Of a stretch of 64,000 nt of DNA, positions 48,546 to 60,073 are shown in pieces (positions within the stretch are counted from its first letter, which is position 1; the number at the start of each line of letters is the position of its first letter). Below the pieces are notes generated by a model that saw nothing but the letters and a program-made list of their open reading frames with translations, had not been told where the DNA came from and made no database searches. This DNA is from Manduca sexta (taxonomy: Eukaryota > Arthropoda > Insecta > Lepidoptera > Sphingidae): positions 12,104,466 to 12,168,465 of the forward strand of contig NC_051128.1 in assembly GCF_014839805.1 (NCBI RefSeq). The letters are read 5' to 3'. Made by a program: the position numbers and the translations under genes.

Positions 48546-48551
48546 TTTATT
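48546..48551 (-). promoter_or_regulatory. Lgr1 polyadenylation signal
   Basis: AATAAA on the minus strand, 69 bases past the Lgr1 stop. Confidence 0.6.
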
Positions 48552-48619
48552 ATTAGGATCATATTGAAACTTCAGAATTGATAAATAATCGTATAATATA
48601 ACTTATAACTAAATTAATA

Positions 48620-51600
48620 CTATGTCTTGATCTCGCTATTCTCCTTGCTGACTTGCGACTGACTCCTCTGGTAGTCCACCAGCGGCAGCAACTGCGCCGG
48701 CGTCGACGGATTCGTATTCGCAGTCGGCGGTGGCGTAGCTGCCAATTTATACTTCTCCACCAGCCAATTGCATTTGCCACTTCTTGCTATGAGGTTCAAA
48801 AGGTCTCTACGGTACTGTTTTGTTAATATTGCATATAGGAATGGATTTGCGCATGCGTTGAGAGGGTAGAAGAAGACTAGCAGAACCTTTCCATGACTGA
48901 CGTCGACTAGTGGTGCTCCAGCTAATGCCGTCACTCCGAAGAAGGCTACTGGCGCCCAGCATAGCAAATCGGTGCCTATGAGTAAAGCCATTTTGTTAGC
49001 TATACGTCGTTCAGCTGCAGCTGCGGCGCGTCTTCCTCCGTAGTTCTCCCCACCACCCCCCAAGGACCTGTATATCTGAACGTAGCATACCACGATCGTG
49101 ACCCACGCGATAGCATTTGTCAGAAACAAGGACCCCTGGTATATAGCGTCTCCAATGTCCTTACTCTCAACAGGCAAGCATATTGACGTCGACGTGTAGT
49201 CCGATACGCCTACCAATGGTAATCCAGCCATGAAGATGGAGAACACCCATCCGCCAATCATAATCTTCGCTGCAGCGGATAAAGAGATTCGTCGTTCCAG
49301 ATAAATAGCGTACGTTATCGCGAACCATCTCTCCAACGTGACTATCGTGAGGGTGATGACGGACAGCTGGCCAGAGAAGACGGAGAAAAAGCCGGCAATC
49401 TTGCAGCCGACGCCGTACTGCCAATTGTAAGCGTAGTTGAAGAATTCTCCGTAGGATCTTAAGTCGACGACGGCTAGCATGAAGAGGTAGAGGCCGGTGC
49501 AGAGGTCGGAGAAGGCAAGGTGGCACATGAGGAACCTGGGTACGGTCATCTCGGTGTGGTTGGTGAGCAGCACCAGCAGCACGGCCACGTTGCCGATAAT
49601 GGCAGCGCTGATGACGAACCACACGCTCGCGCGCAACCACGACCACCCCATCACGTCCTCGCACGGATTAAGAGCGTCCGGGAGTGGCGTGCATTCTATC
49701 GTGCGACGGCTGGAAATATGAGAGTTACTTCTAAAATATATAAATAATATTTAAAGGATTTGCGTTTCTAAAACTTATAAGGAACTTGATAAGTGCAAAT
49801 TTCTAACATAGTTTGCGCACTTTCTTTTCATAAGTATCGCCTTTTGATAGTAATATATTGTAATTAAATATATATCCTCTTTTAATATTTTTTTACTAAA
49901 ATTATATATCAGTATTACCTAATACTAAAATTCCCGCACTCTGACTGTACGGAGACGCGTCCAGTATCATTGACTAGGTCGTGGAATTGTCCGTCGTCTT
50001 CGTCCTCATAACTGCCAGAGTCCCCGAAGTAGTCTTCGAAGTTCTCGTACTCTTCACTGGTGGTGGCGGTAGACGCGTCGTTTTCTAAAGGCCTGTTGAG
50101 GATTGCAATTCATTTAAAAAACCCAATGACAAGATGGGATGCTGGTATGATAAGCCACACGACCGCACATGCACAAAGCACTGCATCACGCTCCATGGCA
50201 CTCATCAGCCTAACATAATGGTAGGAAAGAAAATCATGATACGTGAAAGAAAAAGAGTATATATGAATGAGGAATGCGGATAAGATGTTTTGTTGAAACT
50301 AGCGCCAAGGCGTTTGTACTTAATAATAATTACAATTTTATGTTGTTCATATGATTGGACGTTTTCCAAAAGAACAAACGACTTAGTAAAAGTCGGAAGA
50401 AGTCGCTTTCAACAGGTTGGTCTGAAAATCTTTAGGGCTTATGTTCAACAGTGGATGTCCATGACTAGTGATGTGATATGACTCACGTGACAGTCTGTCC
50501 AGTGTATCTGATAGCTCTGATCGGCTCCAGCGATCTGCGTCTTCTGTGTTTAGCTTCGTTGTTCTTTAAACATCTCTGTTGGAGAAACATAAATAATGTG
50601 ATTTAAAATTTACAGTATTGTATTGTGTTACATAAAAAAGCTTTTGATACCGTGTCACATTCAAGTATATGGACCGCCCTGCAAGCCCAGAAAGTTGAAC
50701 AAGAGTACATAGATATAATTAAAAACATTTACAAAGGTAGTACAGCAAAAATAAAACTAGAATCCACTGGTCCTACGTTCTCTATCGGAAGAGGCGTGAA
50801 ACAAGGCGACCCGCTGTCTCCAAAATTATTTATATCCATCCTAGAGTCAATAATAAAAATACTCAACTGGGAAAAGACAGGATTAAACATCAATGGCAAG
50901 TATTTATCCCACCTACGTTTCGCAGATGACTTAATTCTGCTGTCAGAATCTAGCACACAATTGCAAAACATGATTGATTCACTAAACACAGCTAGTAAAC
51001 AGGTAGGACTAGAAATGAATTTATCGAAAACAATGGTCATGACAAATAGTATACAGAGAAGAATATCAGTGGAAAATGAAAATCTGAAATATACAGAGAA
51101 ATACATCTACCTAGGAAAACAAATTGGCTTCAATAGAAAGCAAAACGAACTAGAAGTAAAACGAAGAGTACAAAATACTTGGAACAAGTACTGGTCCTTA
51201 AAAGAGATATTCAAAAGTAACATGCCAATAAATATCAAAACAAAAGTCATGACGTCATGCCTCCTACCGTGCCTAACCTACGCATGTCAAACTTGGAAAT
51301 ATACATCCAAATTAAAAAGCAAAATTACCACCTGCCAACGCGGAATAGAACGAAGTATGCTCAATATTAAAAAGATGCAAAAAATTCGTCACACAAAAAT
51401 TAGAGAAACCACTAAAGCGACGGATGCTCTAACCTACGCTAAGAAACTAAAATGGAAGTGGGCTGGGCACATAGCGAGGCTAAAGGACGAGAGATGGACT
51501 AGCAGGGTTACAACGTGGAAAGGTCCAATCGGCAAACGTCTCAAAGGCAGACCCCACACGAGATGGGAAGACGAGCTGATAAAAATAGCTGGTACCTGCT

Positions 51601-54600
51601 GGCCGCAAATAGTTCAGGACAGAGACATATGGAATTCTTTAGAAGAGGCCTTCACCTTCACTTGAGGAGGGGTTCATGCAAACAATCAATCTTCCTATAT
51701 ATAAACTTTTCTTTTTTTTAAATAACTGTAAACACAATGCCAACATTTTCTTTTTTTCTTTAAACTATGTATGTATCATAATTTTTTGCATGAAATAAAA
51801 AGGTTTTAATAATAATAATAATATTATTGTGTTACAATATACATATTATATATATTTTTTGTACGGGCATGGCAGTGGTCTCACTACACCTGATGGTAAG
51901 TGGAGTGGGGTCCAATAGGAGGTCGACTGACGAGAGATGATTACTCCTCGACAGTCGACACAATTATGCCTGTTGGAACGGGTTATACACACGCTGATAC
52001 CGGGACGCTACATAATTACGTGGGTACTTTGGCGGGATTTAACACCTTGTGTACGATCCTACCACCAGCATATAACATTTGTCGAGTGCGTGGGTCGAAC
52101 TCGCGACTCTTACTTTCCGACCTCATTAACTGCTGTGCTTGTCTATTAAATCATGTCCACCATAATTTTCGAAAAAAACGTCAAATAAAAATAGCGCAAG
52201 TTGACATTACTGTTCACTTAACATAAATTAGATCTTAAACAGTTATCAGCCGCTTTCAATTAACGACACCAATTTAAATTTTCATTGGATTCCGAAAGTA
52301 AGCCAATCAAAATAAGTCATTTGAACGCATGTCAAAAAGCTTTGTTCTGATTGGTCCATTTTCGCGATGTTTTGAAAAACGAATTGGAAGCATTATTGTA
52401 AACGGCGATAAAACAGCTGTGTCTCGTCATACTTGCCTCTTTCATCATAGCTAGCTGTGCTTCGTAAAGTTTGTGCCGCGCGGGGTTGTGTCTCTCGGGG
52501 AATGCGAACGCGCAGCAGTGGAAGTGGTGGGTCAGGAACGCTTTCTCTAATTGCTGCATAGAAACAAAATTATCAAAACGTATATTCGATTCCGATTGGT
52601 GCTACTAAATCCTAGTTCAGACTTAGCTAGTTTTTAGTCGAGTAGCGAGTCATTTAGTAATTACATACACGTATTTTAACTATTACCGACTTGACGAAAT
52701 ATTTGGCGTTCAGATTTTAGTTATTACATTACTGGTAGAAATGCTTTTGGAATTAAGTCCGCCTTTATACTCTTTGTATATAAAATGTAATAAATAGATT
52801 ACTTGATCCTCGACTAAAAGCCGCTTTCAATAAACAATCCCAATTTCAATCTTCAATCCAATTCCGAGTTTGAACCAATCAAAATTACTCATTGTGAGCA
52901 TGTCAAAAAAAACTTTGTTTTAATTGCTTAACTTTGGAGATTGATCGTAAAAAGCGATTGGGATCGTTTATTGAAAATAGCGGTAAAGTACTTGCGGAGT
53001 CCGAATCAGGGTTATAGGGTTACATTTAGTGTAGCAGTCGACGACTATAGGCTGTTTCATTCGAATAGCTAAATACTTTAAGCTTTTTAGTCGTATATAT
53101 AGAGTCTAGAGTTTAAATAATGCCCACTGGTTTGAACTATTGAGCATAAAAATATTTGCCTATTGTTAAAATTCCACTACCTTACCATTTATTTCGTAAA
53201 GCCCTGAGCAGATCTTAATGAAATTACACAATTTGCTCAAGACTTGTTCTGGGAATAGACATTTGCGCGGGCAGAACCGCAAGTAAAAACAACTTATTAA
53301 GGCCTTTCTCGAGCAGCATTTGATCCATACCTTTACGGCACATAAATACGGGAGGGAATATGCTAATATTTACAATAAGTAATTTTTTTTTTATTTTTTT
53401 GATAAGTGTAGGCTACCAAAATATTCCTTTATTTTCTATCAAAAAGCGTTGGTTGCAAATTCAAATTTTGTGTAGTTTACCATTACATGCACGGATTCGA
53501 CTATTTTAGTGGCATTTTCATTATGCAATTATTAATACAATATCCACATTATAAAAAAATGCGACCACCAAAGTAAAGATAACAGATTGTAGAATTATGA
53601 TATTTAAATTATTTCTCTATATGTATTATAAACTTCGAATAGATAGTTTCTGAAGATACGGTTAGCGCGCCATTTTGCTGGGCGCAACGCCTTAGTAGTA
53701 TGTCGTAGTTCCTACATGCAACAGGTAACAAATAGTCGTACTCCATAATATACATTTCCTGTATCAAGTAACTGGAGTTTTAAAGGATTGAATGCACGCA
53801 CAGCTGAAAAAAAAACATTAGTTTGTTGCACATAATAATTGTAATTGATTTTGTGTCGTAGGTAGAATAATTACTATCCATTTTTTCTCATCCGCGATAC
53901 GCGAATTACTATCTCTTTCGGTTATACCTGTAGGGCGCTCCTCCCCTGTCATGAAAGTTGCATAGTTCATACTAAACGTTAACAGCTGTTATTGATAGAT
54001 GGCGTTGTAATGCAATCTAGATGCGACTCGTAACATAAGGTCTTCGTTATCCCGAAGGTTGATGAATTGCAACTTAAGGGATTTAAATCATCTATAAAAC
54101 ATTGTGAGGACTTAAAATGGTTACCTGCCCTGCATTGGAAGATATTGAGGAAATGCAAAGTGAGTAGAATATAATCAATTCTATGTTTAATTTCCTATTT
54201 CATTGAACGTTATCTATCCCGTTTTGATTAATTGCGTTGTGTATTGAAACCTATGTATTTTCAGAGAGGCTTCTGTACCTCAGTGCTTTGCTCTGTGACA
54301 TTTTTAATACCTATTGAGGTATTAAGATTATTTTTGTGGCTAACAGCCGGGGTGGCAGCTCGCTGGGGCATCTGTCCTTGACTCCAGCCTAGGCGGAGCA
54401 CCCTAGTTTCAAGATTCACTTGTGATTTTCAATTTGTGCATAAGCTGTATTGATTTTTAAGAGTGGCGAGTTTATAGCTGTTAGAGTAATTAATCAACAA
54501 CAATACCTACATTTTTTGATGGTGACCTTTAATTAGTTATGATAGGTTTAGGTCACGCTACCGTCCGTTTATCACATCGCATATTGACCGTTCCAGGGAT

Positions 54601-57600
54601 AAATAGTGATCTATATTAATATAGGTTAAAGTAGCTTCATATTAGTATAAAAAATCGGTGTAATGGCATAGGATATTAGCGCGGACTGAAGAGTGACGTC
54701 ACGGCTTCACCTGAGAAATTTTACTTATGTTAGATCCCCTCTTCTATCCATATGACCCCCCCCTTTTTTTTTTGTTTTCGCGGAGAAAGTGTCTTATGAC
54801 TACCGCTCAGCCTTCGTTGGGGGCGACTGAGATCCATATGACCCCCTACATGATATATTAAAAGGATTGTATTCCCCGAGTCCATCAGCCTATTTTAAGG
54901 TAGGAATTATTTTTAAGGTAATATCTTTTTGAATGTCGTTATTATTGTCGAAAATGAAAAGGTTAATAAAATTAACATTAAATAGTATCTCAATAAAATT
55001 TAAACCCAATTCAAATTAAACCAAAACCTAATTAAATCCAATTCGCTGATGAATAAATGTTGTCTATATTTCCAAATTATCTGCGACGGATATGTTTTTA
55101 ACGTCTTAATGCATTATTAAAATAAGCAAATTTATTAGAAAATGTTATATGATCAAAATCCGACAGCAAAGGTGAAGACAAATCCAACAAAAAAATATTA
55201 CCGTTTAAAAGCGTAAATATTTATGTTAACAAACCTGAAACTCATATATCGAGGGTATGTACTTCAAGGAGGGAGTCTTCTCTATCCTGAGCACCTCCAG
55301 TTTCTCCAAACCTTTGGTGGGGAGTGACGTAATGGCCGTGTTGCTCAGGTCTCTGCAAACAGCACGTACATTTATTGTGCAAATACTACACGCTCGGTGT
55401 AAGCCATTTAATTCGCTGATAAGTTTAAAAATATCTTGTTTGGCATGTTGTTTCCTAGTTTTTTTGGGAGGTATGAACTCTTTTTGTACAATTTGGTTGG
55501 GTAAATATTTGTTATAATGTAGAAAGGTAAACGTGTGAAGGGTTGCTAGACTGGCCAGCATTACTACGGCTATTATTGAGTGATCATTCTTTGGTCGGAT
55601 TTCTTCTTAAACTGACTGCCTCGGTGGCATAGTTGTATCTACTGCATGCGGCGTACGGCAGCGCTCTTAAGTCTTGGGTTCGAATCCCGCAGACGGCAAA
55701 GTGATATTAGGGTTTTTCCGCTCAGTATTAGCTCGGAGTTTGGAATTTGTGCCCGATACGGCGTTAGGCTCGCCCCCTATCACATTATGGGACGGAACGA
55801 ACTCTGCGAACAGTGAGTGCCTTGGTTACACGTCTACTTACCCTTTCGGGGATAAATGCGTGATGTGTATTTGTTTTGTTTCTTTAAATTGTATTTACCG
55901 TCAGGTGTAGACTTTAATTCACCGACATAAAAGTTCGAGTCGGGATAAAATATTACAAAAACTTACAATTGCCTGAGAAGTAAATTACCCGCAAACGCGT
56001 GCTCATCGAGTCGTCTTAAATTGTTGTTGCCTTTGAAACTCCTGCGAAGAATACGTTTTAATATATTATCAAATTTAAAGAAGAAAGTGGTGACAATACG
56101 ACCTCTTCGCTTTATTTAAAATATTAGACTGAAATTTGTATTTAATAAGTTTAGTTTTGTTCTCTTCTTATTTGACTCTATGTTGTCGTTAAGCAAAATA
56201 TGAACTATTTGAAATGGAACAAAAAATGATTATACATATTAGACATTATGATTATAATTAGACTAATATATTATTGGCGCCTCATTAATACAATAATTAC
56301 TTACAATTTGGATATCTGTGCATTTTTGAACGCATGCGCAGGCACTTCCTCTATTAAATTGTAGTTCAGAGATCTGAAACAGAGACGTCAAACCGAAATA
56401 CCAACAAAAAGTAGCTAAAAATAACAGTTAAAGCGAAAACAAAGAAAGACAATTTTATGTGTTGTGTGAAATAACAGTGAAGACAATGTGATGGTAAAAA
56501 TAAATAAAATAGCTTCGGTATGTACCTAGTGACTTACACTTGATCGGCGCGCACGCGCAGCGCGTGGGACGGGATGCGCTTTATGTGGTTGCCTTCCAGA
56601 TCTCTGACATGCAACAAAACGAATAATTTAAGCCAATTTTTATTCAAATCGCCTTGGCAATATCTAGCTCATCGAAAATGTTTTTGCTGATATGTTGCGC
56701 ACGGCCTGTCCGAATATTTACGCAAGGACCTATCATAAAAATTCTATTATCTATTAGGCATTATAGGTGTATATAGGCTGTGATGCCCATTTATCATTAG
56801 GAACTTGATATCCTCTATGTATTGGCTAAATAAAAAACGACCAACTCTACTTTTATAACTTTTATTAATTGAATGAGCTCATTGCGTATCATGTATTATT
56901 GTCGTCAACTATTAATAATTTATTGATATAATAAAGATTATAAATAATTTTAATATTATCAACAGCTTAATGAATTACTTAATATATCAATAATTAATTT
57001 ATGTTACAGAGGGTTACCTTGTAACACAAATATAAGCCTCCAATAAACCTCCAATAAATCCTCTCTCCCATGCTAATATCAGTCAGAAGGCAAAAGCACC
57101 GCTAATCAGATTCGTAGAAACTATCATTCGAAATTTATAATACAAATAAAAAAAAAATATTATATTTCTGAAAATTGTTATCTTTACTGTGTTTTTTTTT
57201 ATATTGTGGTTATTGTTTCATTACCTTCATATTGAATGTACCACTATAATTGTTGATACTGTACATCTCCTAAAGTACACATCGTTATGATTTACAACCA
57301 ACGCTATTAAGGAGTATTATGATAGTTTAAAATTTTCAAAACAACCGAAAATCGTAATACTGTTCATAAGTCGCGCACCGCAATATATGGAACGAATGCT
57401 TAACACCGTTTACTCGGAAAGAGGTATAAAATTTAACTATACATAAACAAAATGTATTTATAACTCACATAGCCTGTAGGTACGATAGAGAAGTGTTAGC
57501 CTTCTTGCTGTCGTGGACGTGGCTGAGATTCGGCACCTCCACCAGACCTGATGTCGTTATTATACTGCAAGGGAATAATGTTCATATCCTCAGCTCTGTA

Positions 57601-60073
57601 ATTGATTCTATACTCGGGTATAGCAAACAATGAATGTTATTAACATCGTATAACCGAAGCTCACGTTCGCTTTGAATAGAGGTGGGGTGTAGTACGTAGT
57701 ACGTACCATCGTTAAGATTATATTATAGAGGGCGAACCTATTGTCTTATCAGGAAAAAAATGCAATCTAAAGCAACTCAGGAGTAAAATAATTAAAATAC
57801 TTTATTTATCACGTAGGCGAACAAAGTTGCACTTATGATACGTCAAAACAATTTCTAAGAATAATTATTATTATTTCTGAATAACACTCAAGATCACTCA
57901 TATAACTACGGACATTTTAAATTAAGTATAAAATTCTTATGGAATACAAGGCATAAGGTAAAACAAAGTAGCCAGCTCGGGTTGGCAGGTAGGGGGAAAG
58001 GTGTGTTTTGATAATCAAAAACTCGCACTTATAGTTGCGCGACCTGGGAATCAAACCCATTGTTCGCGGTTGGCAGCTAAAAGACGCTTCTAATATATTA
58101 GTGATGTGATTATAAACATCCTCGTAGTTTTATTATTATCGTTAACTTGAATTCTTATAATATACAGCAATAAAACGCCAAATAATTACCGAAGCAAATA
58201 TCGATTTTACAATTTTTTACAACGCCATCTCGTTTTGCTCGCCCGAGCTGCTTTCGATTAATAATATAACAAAATAAAGAAATACATACGTACAAAGTGC
58301 GAAGCTCTGGCAGAGCCGGCAGCGTCGCCACTCGGTGCAATAGCGGCGCCTGTGTTATAAAACTGAACAAAAAGAGAATACAACTCAGTACTGCAATACC
58401 ATAAATAAAACATGAGGGGTGTTGAGTGGCGGTGTAATGACATCGCTCTTATAATAAACTGGTTGTTGCTCGCGGTGTCGCCCGCGTGAACTACCTTTGC
58501 CGCCACAAAAATTCCTAAAACAATAAATAGCGTGACAGCAGCGCCATCTATGTATAAAGAACCGAATAAAAAATCCATTATTTCCCGCGAAAACAATTTA
58601 CCGGGATAAATAGTAATCTGTATGTTAATCCATCTATATTCGTTCAGTATTTTTTGTGTTTACTTCTAACAAACATCCAAACATTTTCATAAATGGATGA
58701 CATTTCAAACAATAAAACCTGCCAATATAAAATTAACACTAGGATAACGTGCGCAATACTTTTAAGTCAAAATACTGAGAATAATAATATCGGCTCTGTA
58801 TTATATGCCCACTACTGGGCACGGGCCTCTGCTACTTGTTCAAGTCTTAATGCACCACACTGGCCTATTAAAGGTGGCTGGCAGTTCGGATTGTTTTTAA
58901 AAATTAATTAAATCCGTTTATGTGTATGCATAGAGCTTACAACCAGGAACACATCTGTTCCTCTAGCGGCTTGCCACGTTATTAAAACCCCAGTCTCTAT
59001 GAAATATTGTCCTCAATCCAATGGCACACTAATTCTAACAGTTAAATTAACCGATGAATACTCTTTATAAATCTCGTAAAATGCAATAAACGTCCGTACT
59101 CACAATGATTTAAGGTTCGGCATCTTTGACAAGTCCTCAACGGCAATGTGCTCCAATTTGGGAGCGCCCATTATTGACCTGAAAGATATCGCGTGAATTG
59201 AAGTGCCAATTGAACTCTGACGAACTGCTTTGATCATAGAACATGATAAATTTTTTGTTGATGAGAAATTATGGCTTTATTTGGTAAGGTCAAAAATTAT
59301 GACGTAGAGGAGAATTCTGTGTTGATCACTCAACGACTGCCTCGGTGGCGTAGTTGTATTACGTACGCATTAGGCACTACATCACTTTGAGGTCCCGGGT
59401 TCGTATTTCGTGTGTTTCTCAGAATAGCGATATTCTCCCCCTAATACTTTATGGGAAGGAACACATATGGTGGAAAGTGAGTGCTCCGGTTTACACCTCT
59501 GCCTACCTTTCCGCGGATAAAGACGTGATGTGTGTTTGTTAGCCTGTTTTGTAGAGCCACATAGACCTAAGTCTAGTATAAGATGGTACTCCTAATGTAT
59601 CACATCGATTTCTACAGATAAGCAGCAATGAACATTACAGACTTGTTTGTGGCTTTTGCATTTTTAACGAGCCCGGCAAAATCTTTGCAATGCTAATTTA
59701 GGTATCTAATGGTTAGTGCAATGGCGTCCAGATAGAATATTACTTTGCATTATGAAGATTAAAAACTACGAATAACGAGTGCAATGACATTCCATTTTAG
59801 CTTTTCTGATTAAAAATTCATTGCAAGATTAAAAACTACCAATTATAAGTGCAATGAAATTTCTTTTTAACTTTTCTGATTCAAATTTAAAAAGTACTAG
59901 TACCAATCGTTATTCTCACACGTCCTTCCTCGTCTCGTTAAAAACTTACAAATGTTCGACTTTATGTAGATGGTAGCCCGCTGCGTGTATCGCCCGCGCG
60001 GTGAGTCGTGTTATGTTGGTCTGATGCAGCACCACCGACATGCCCTCTGCCGCATGGCTGCTCGGGAGCCTTA
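48620..60073 (-). CDS. Lgr1: LGR1, glycoprotein hormone (thyrostimulin-type) receptor, 5' partial
   Basis: Minus-strand exons 60073-59950, 59178-59104, 58362-58294, 57564-57469, 56603-56538, 56373-56305, 55352-55235, 52553-52437, 50575-50487, 50092-49919 and 49709-48620 (694 residues to TAG; N-terminus missing). The first seven encode leucine-rich repeats; most are 66-96 nt and end in phase 2, the classic LGR pattern. The hinge has 'HHFHCCAFAFPERHNP', a basic RRRRS site, an acidic Tyr-rich stretch, then 'IECTPLPDALNPCEDVMGW' leading into seven helices. 'TLERWFAIT' replaces DRY, and 'NPFLYAIL' is the TM7 motif. The ERW motif, CCAF and NPCED mark type A LGRs (kin of TSH/LH/FSH receptors), not LGR2/rickets. 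In insects the expected ligand is GPA2/GPB5, signalling through Gs and cAMP at the plasma membrane. The exon 8 donor is GC. All exon borders were chosen by phase. Confidence 0.93.
50621..50632 (+). repeat. Target site duplication, left copy
   Basis: TATTGTGTTACA, identical to 51825-51836, bounds the RTE insertion. Confidence 0.85.
50633..51665 (+). pseudogene. RTE reverse transcriptase fragment
   Basis: About 344 codons open to a stop at 51663-51665, without any frameshift. It has 'GVKQGDPLSPKLF' and catalytic 'FADDLILL' (about 50918-50941), then thumb and C-terminal segments 'CLLPCLTYACQTW' and 'KWAGHIARLKDERW'. The endonuclease and first RT blocks are absent because the copy is 5' truncated; there is no start codon of its own, so it is inactive. 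The intact frame suggests recent insertion. Confidence 0.88.
50633..51824 (+). mobile_element. 5'-truncated RTE-type LINE with 12-bp target duplication
   Basis: The insertion starts inside the reverse transcriptase ('KKAFDTVSHS') and ends with an AATAAA-containing 3' UTR and a (TAA)n tail at about 51806-51824. Flanks 50621-50632 and 51825-51836 are identical. It lies in the Lgr1 intron between exons 8 and 9, antisense to the receptor. The short 3' repeat tail and C-terminal 'GRPHTRWEDEL' fit the RTE clade. Confidence 0.88.
51825..51836 (+). repeat. Target site duplication, right copy
   Basis: Exact repeat of 50621-50632 directly after the (TAA)n tail. Confidence 0.85.
51855..52110 (+). repeat. 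Interspersed repeat family D, uninterrupted copy
   Basis: 'CCTGATGGTAAGTGGAGTGG', 'GGTCGACTGACGAGAGATGA', 'CTCGACAGTCGACACAATTA' and 'CCTGTTGGAACGGG' run without the 381-bp insertion seen in the copy at 118. Confidence 0.7.
52247..52408. mobile_element. MITE family F, copy 3
   Basis: 'GCCGCTTTCAATTAACGACA' at the left and 'GCATTATTGTAAACGGCG' at the right, with the core 'CCAATCAAAATAAGTCATTT' and 'GCATGTCAAAAAGCTTTGTT', parallel the copy at 52818. Confidence 0.6.
52818..52984. mobile_element. MITE family F, best-preserved copy
   Basis: 'GCCGCTTTCAATAAACAATC' and 'GATCGTTTATTGAAAATAGC' are inverted ends of about 25 bp. The core has 'ACCAATCAAAATTACTCATT'. About 167 bp, non-coding. Confidence 0.7.
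53000..54100. other. Lgr1 intron 7, AT-rich part
   Basis: No element with clear ends. 53890-54110 is less AT-rich and precedes the candidate small ORF at 54117. Confidence 0.45.
54117..54317 (+). CDS. Candidate two-exon 31-aa ORF nested in Lgr1 intron
   Basis: AAAATGG opens exon 54117-54159 (14 codons plus one base), ending CAAA|GTGAGT. A 105-base gap ends TATTTTCAG and is followed by 54265-54317, which continues in phase to TGA. The product, 31 residues, starts MVTCPALEDIEEMQ and continues KRLLYLSALLCDIFN: amphipathic and helix-like. It lies opposite to Lgr1 inside its 2.7-kb intron 7. I do not recognise the family. It could be a small gene, the duplicated start of another gene, or chance; the good start context and both splice sites make it worth listing at low confidence. 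Confidence 0.35.
55618..55880 (+). repeat. tRNA-derived SINE, family A
   Basis: The head 'GCCTCGGTGGCATAGTTG', 'GGGTTCGAATCCCGCAGACG', the body 'GGCGTTAGGCTCGCCCCCTA' and the tail 'TTTCGGGGATAAATGCGTGA' are all present, with point changes. Confidence 0.8.
58455..58692 (+). repeat. Insect interspersed repeat, 'CTCGC..CGCCCGCG' type
   Basis: 'GTTGCTCGCGGTGTCGCCCG', 'GCGCCATCTATGTATAAAG' and 'AACATCCAAACATTTTCATA' parallel the element at 37262, with a decayed end. Confidence 0.55.
58795..58890 (-). repeat. SINE family C fragment, reverse
   Basis: 'CCCACTACTGGGCACGGGCC', 'CTGCTACT' and 'TGCACCACACTGGCCTATTA' are the reverse complement of the family C 3' part. Confidence 0.6.
59339..59540 (+). 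repeat. tRNA-derived SINE, family A, internally shortened
   Basis: The head 'GCCTCGGTGGCGTAGTTG' and tail 'GGATAAAGACGTGATGTGTG' are kept; part of the body between the B box and 'GCGATATTCTCCCCCTAATA' is lost. Confidence 0.75.

Noticed and set aside
49167..49664. 165-codon minus-strand ORF rich in Arg/His
   Set aside because: Alternate frame of the Lgr1 transmembrane exon.
52332..52436. Extension of Lgr1 exon 8 past GAG to a GT at 52414 or beyond
   Set aside because: The GT donors checked give the wrong phase or poor consensus; GC donor AG|GCAAGT fits phase and consensus.
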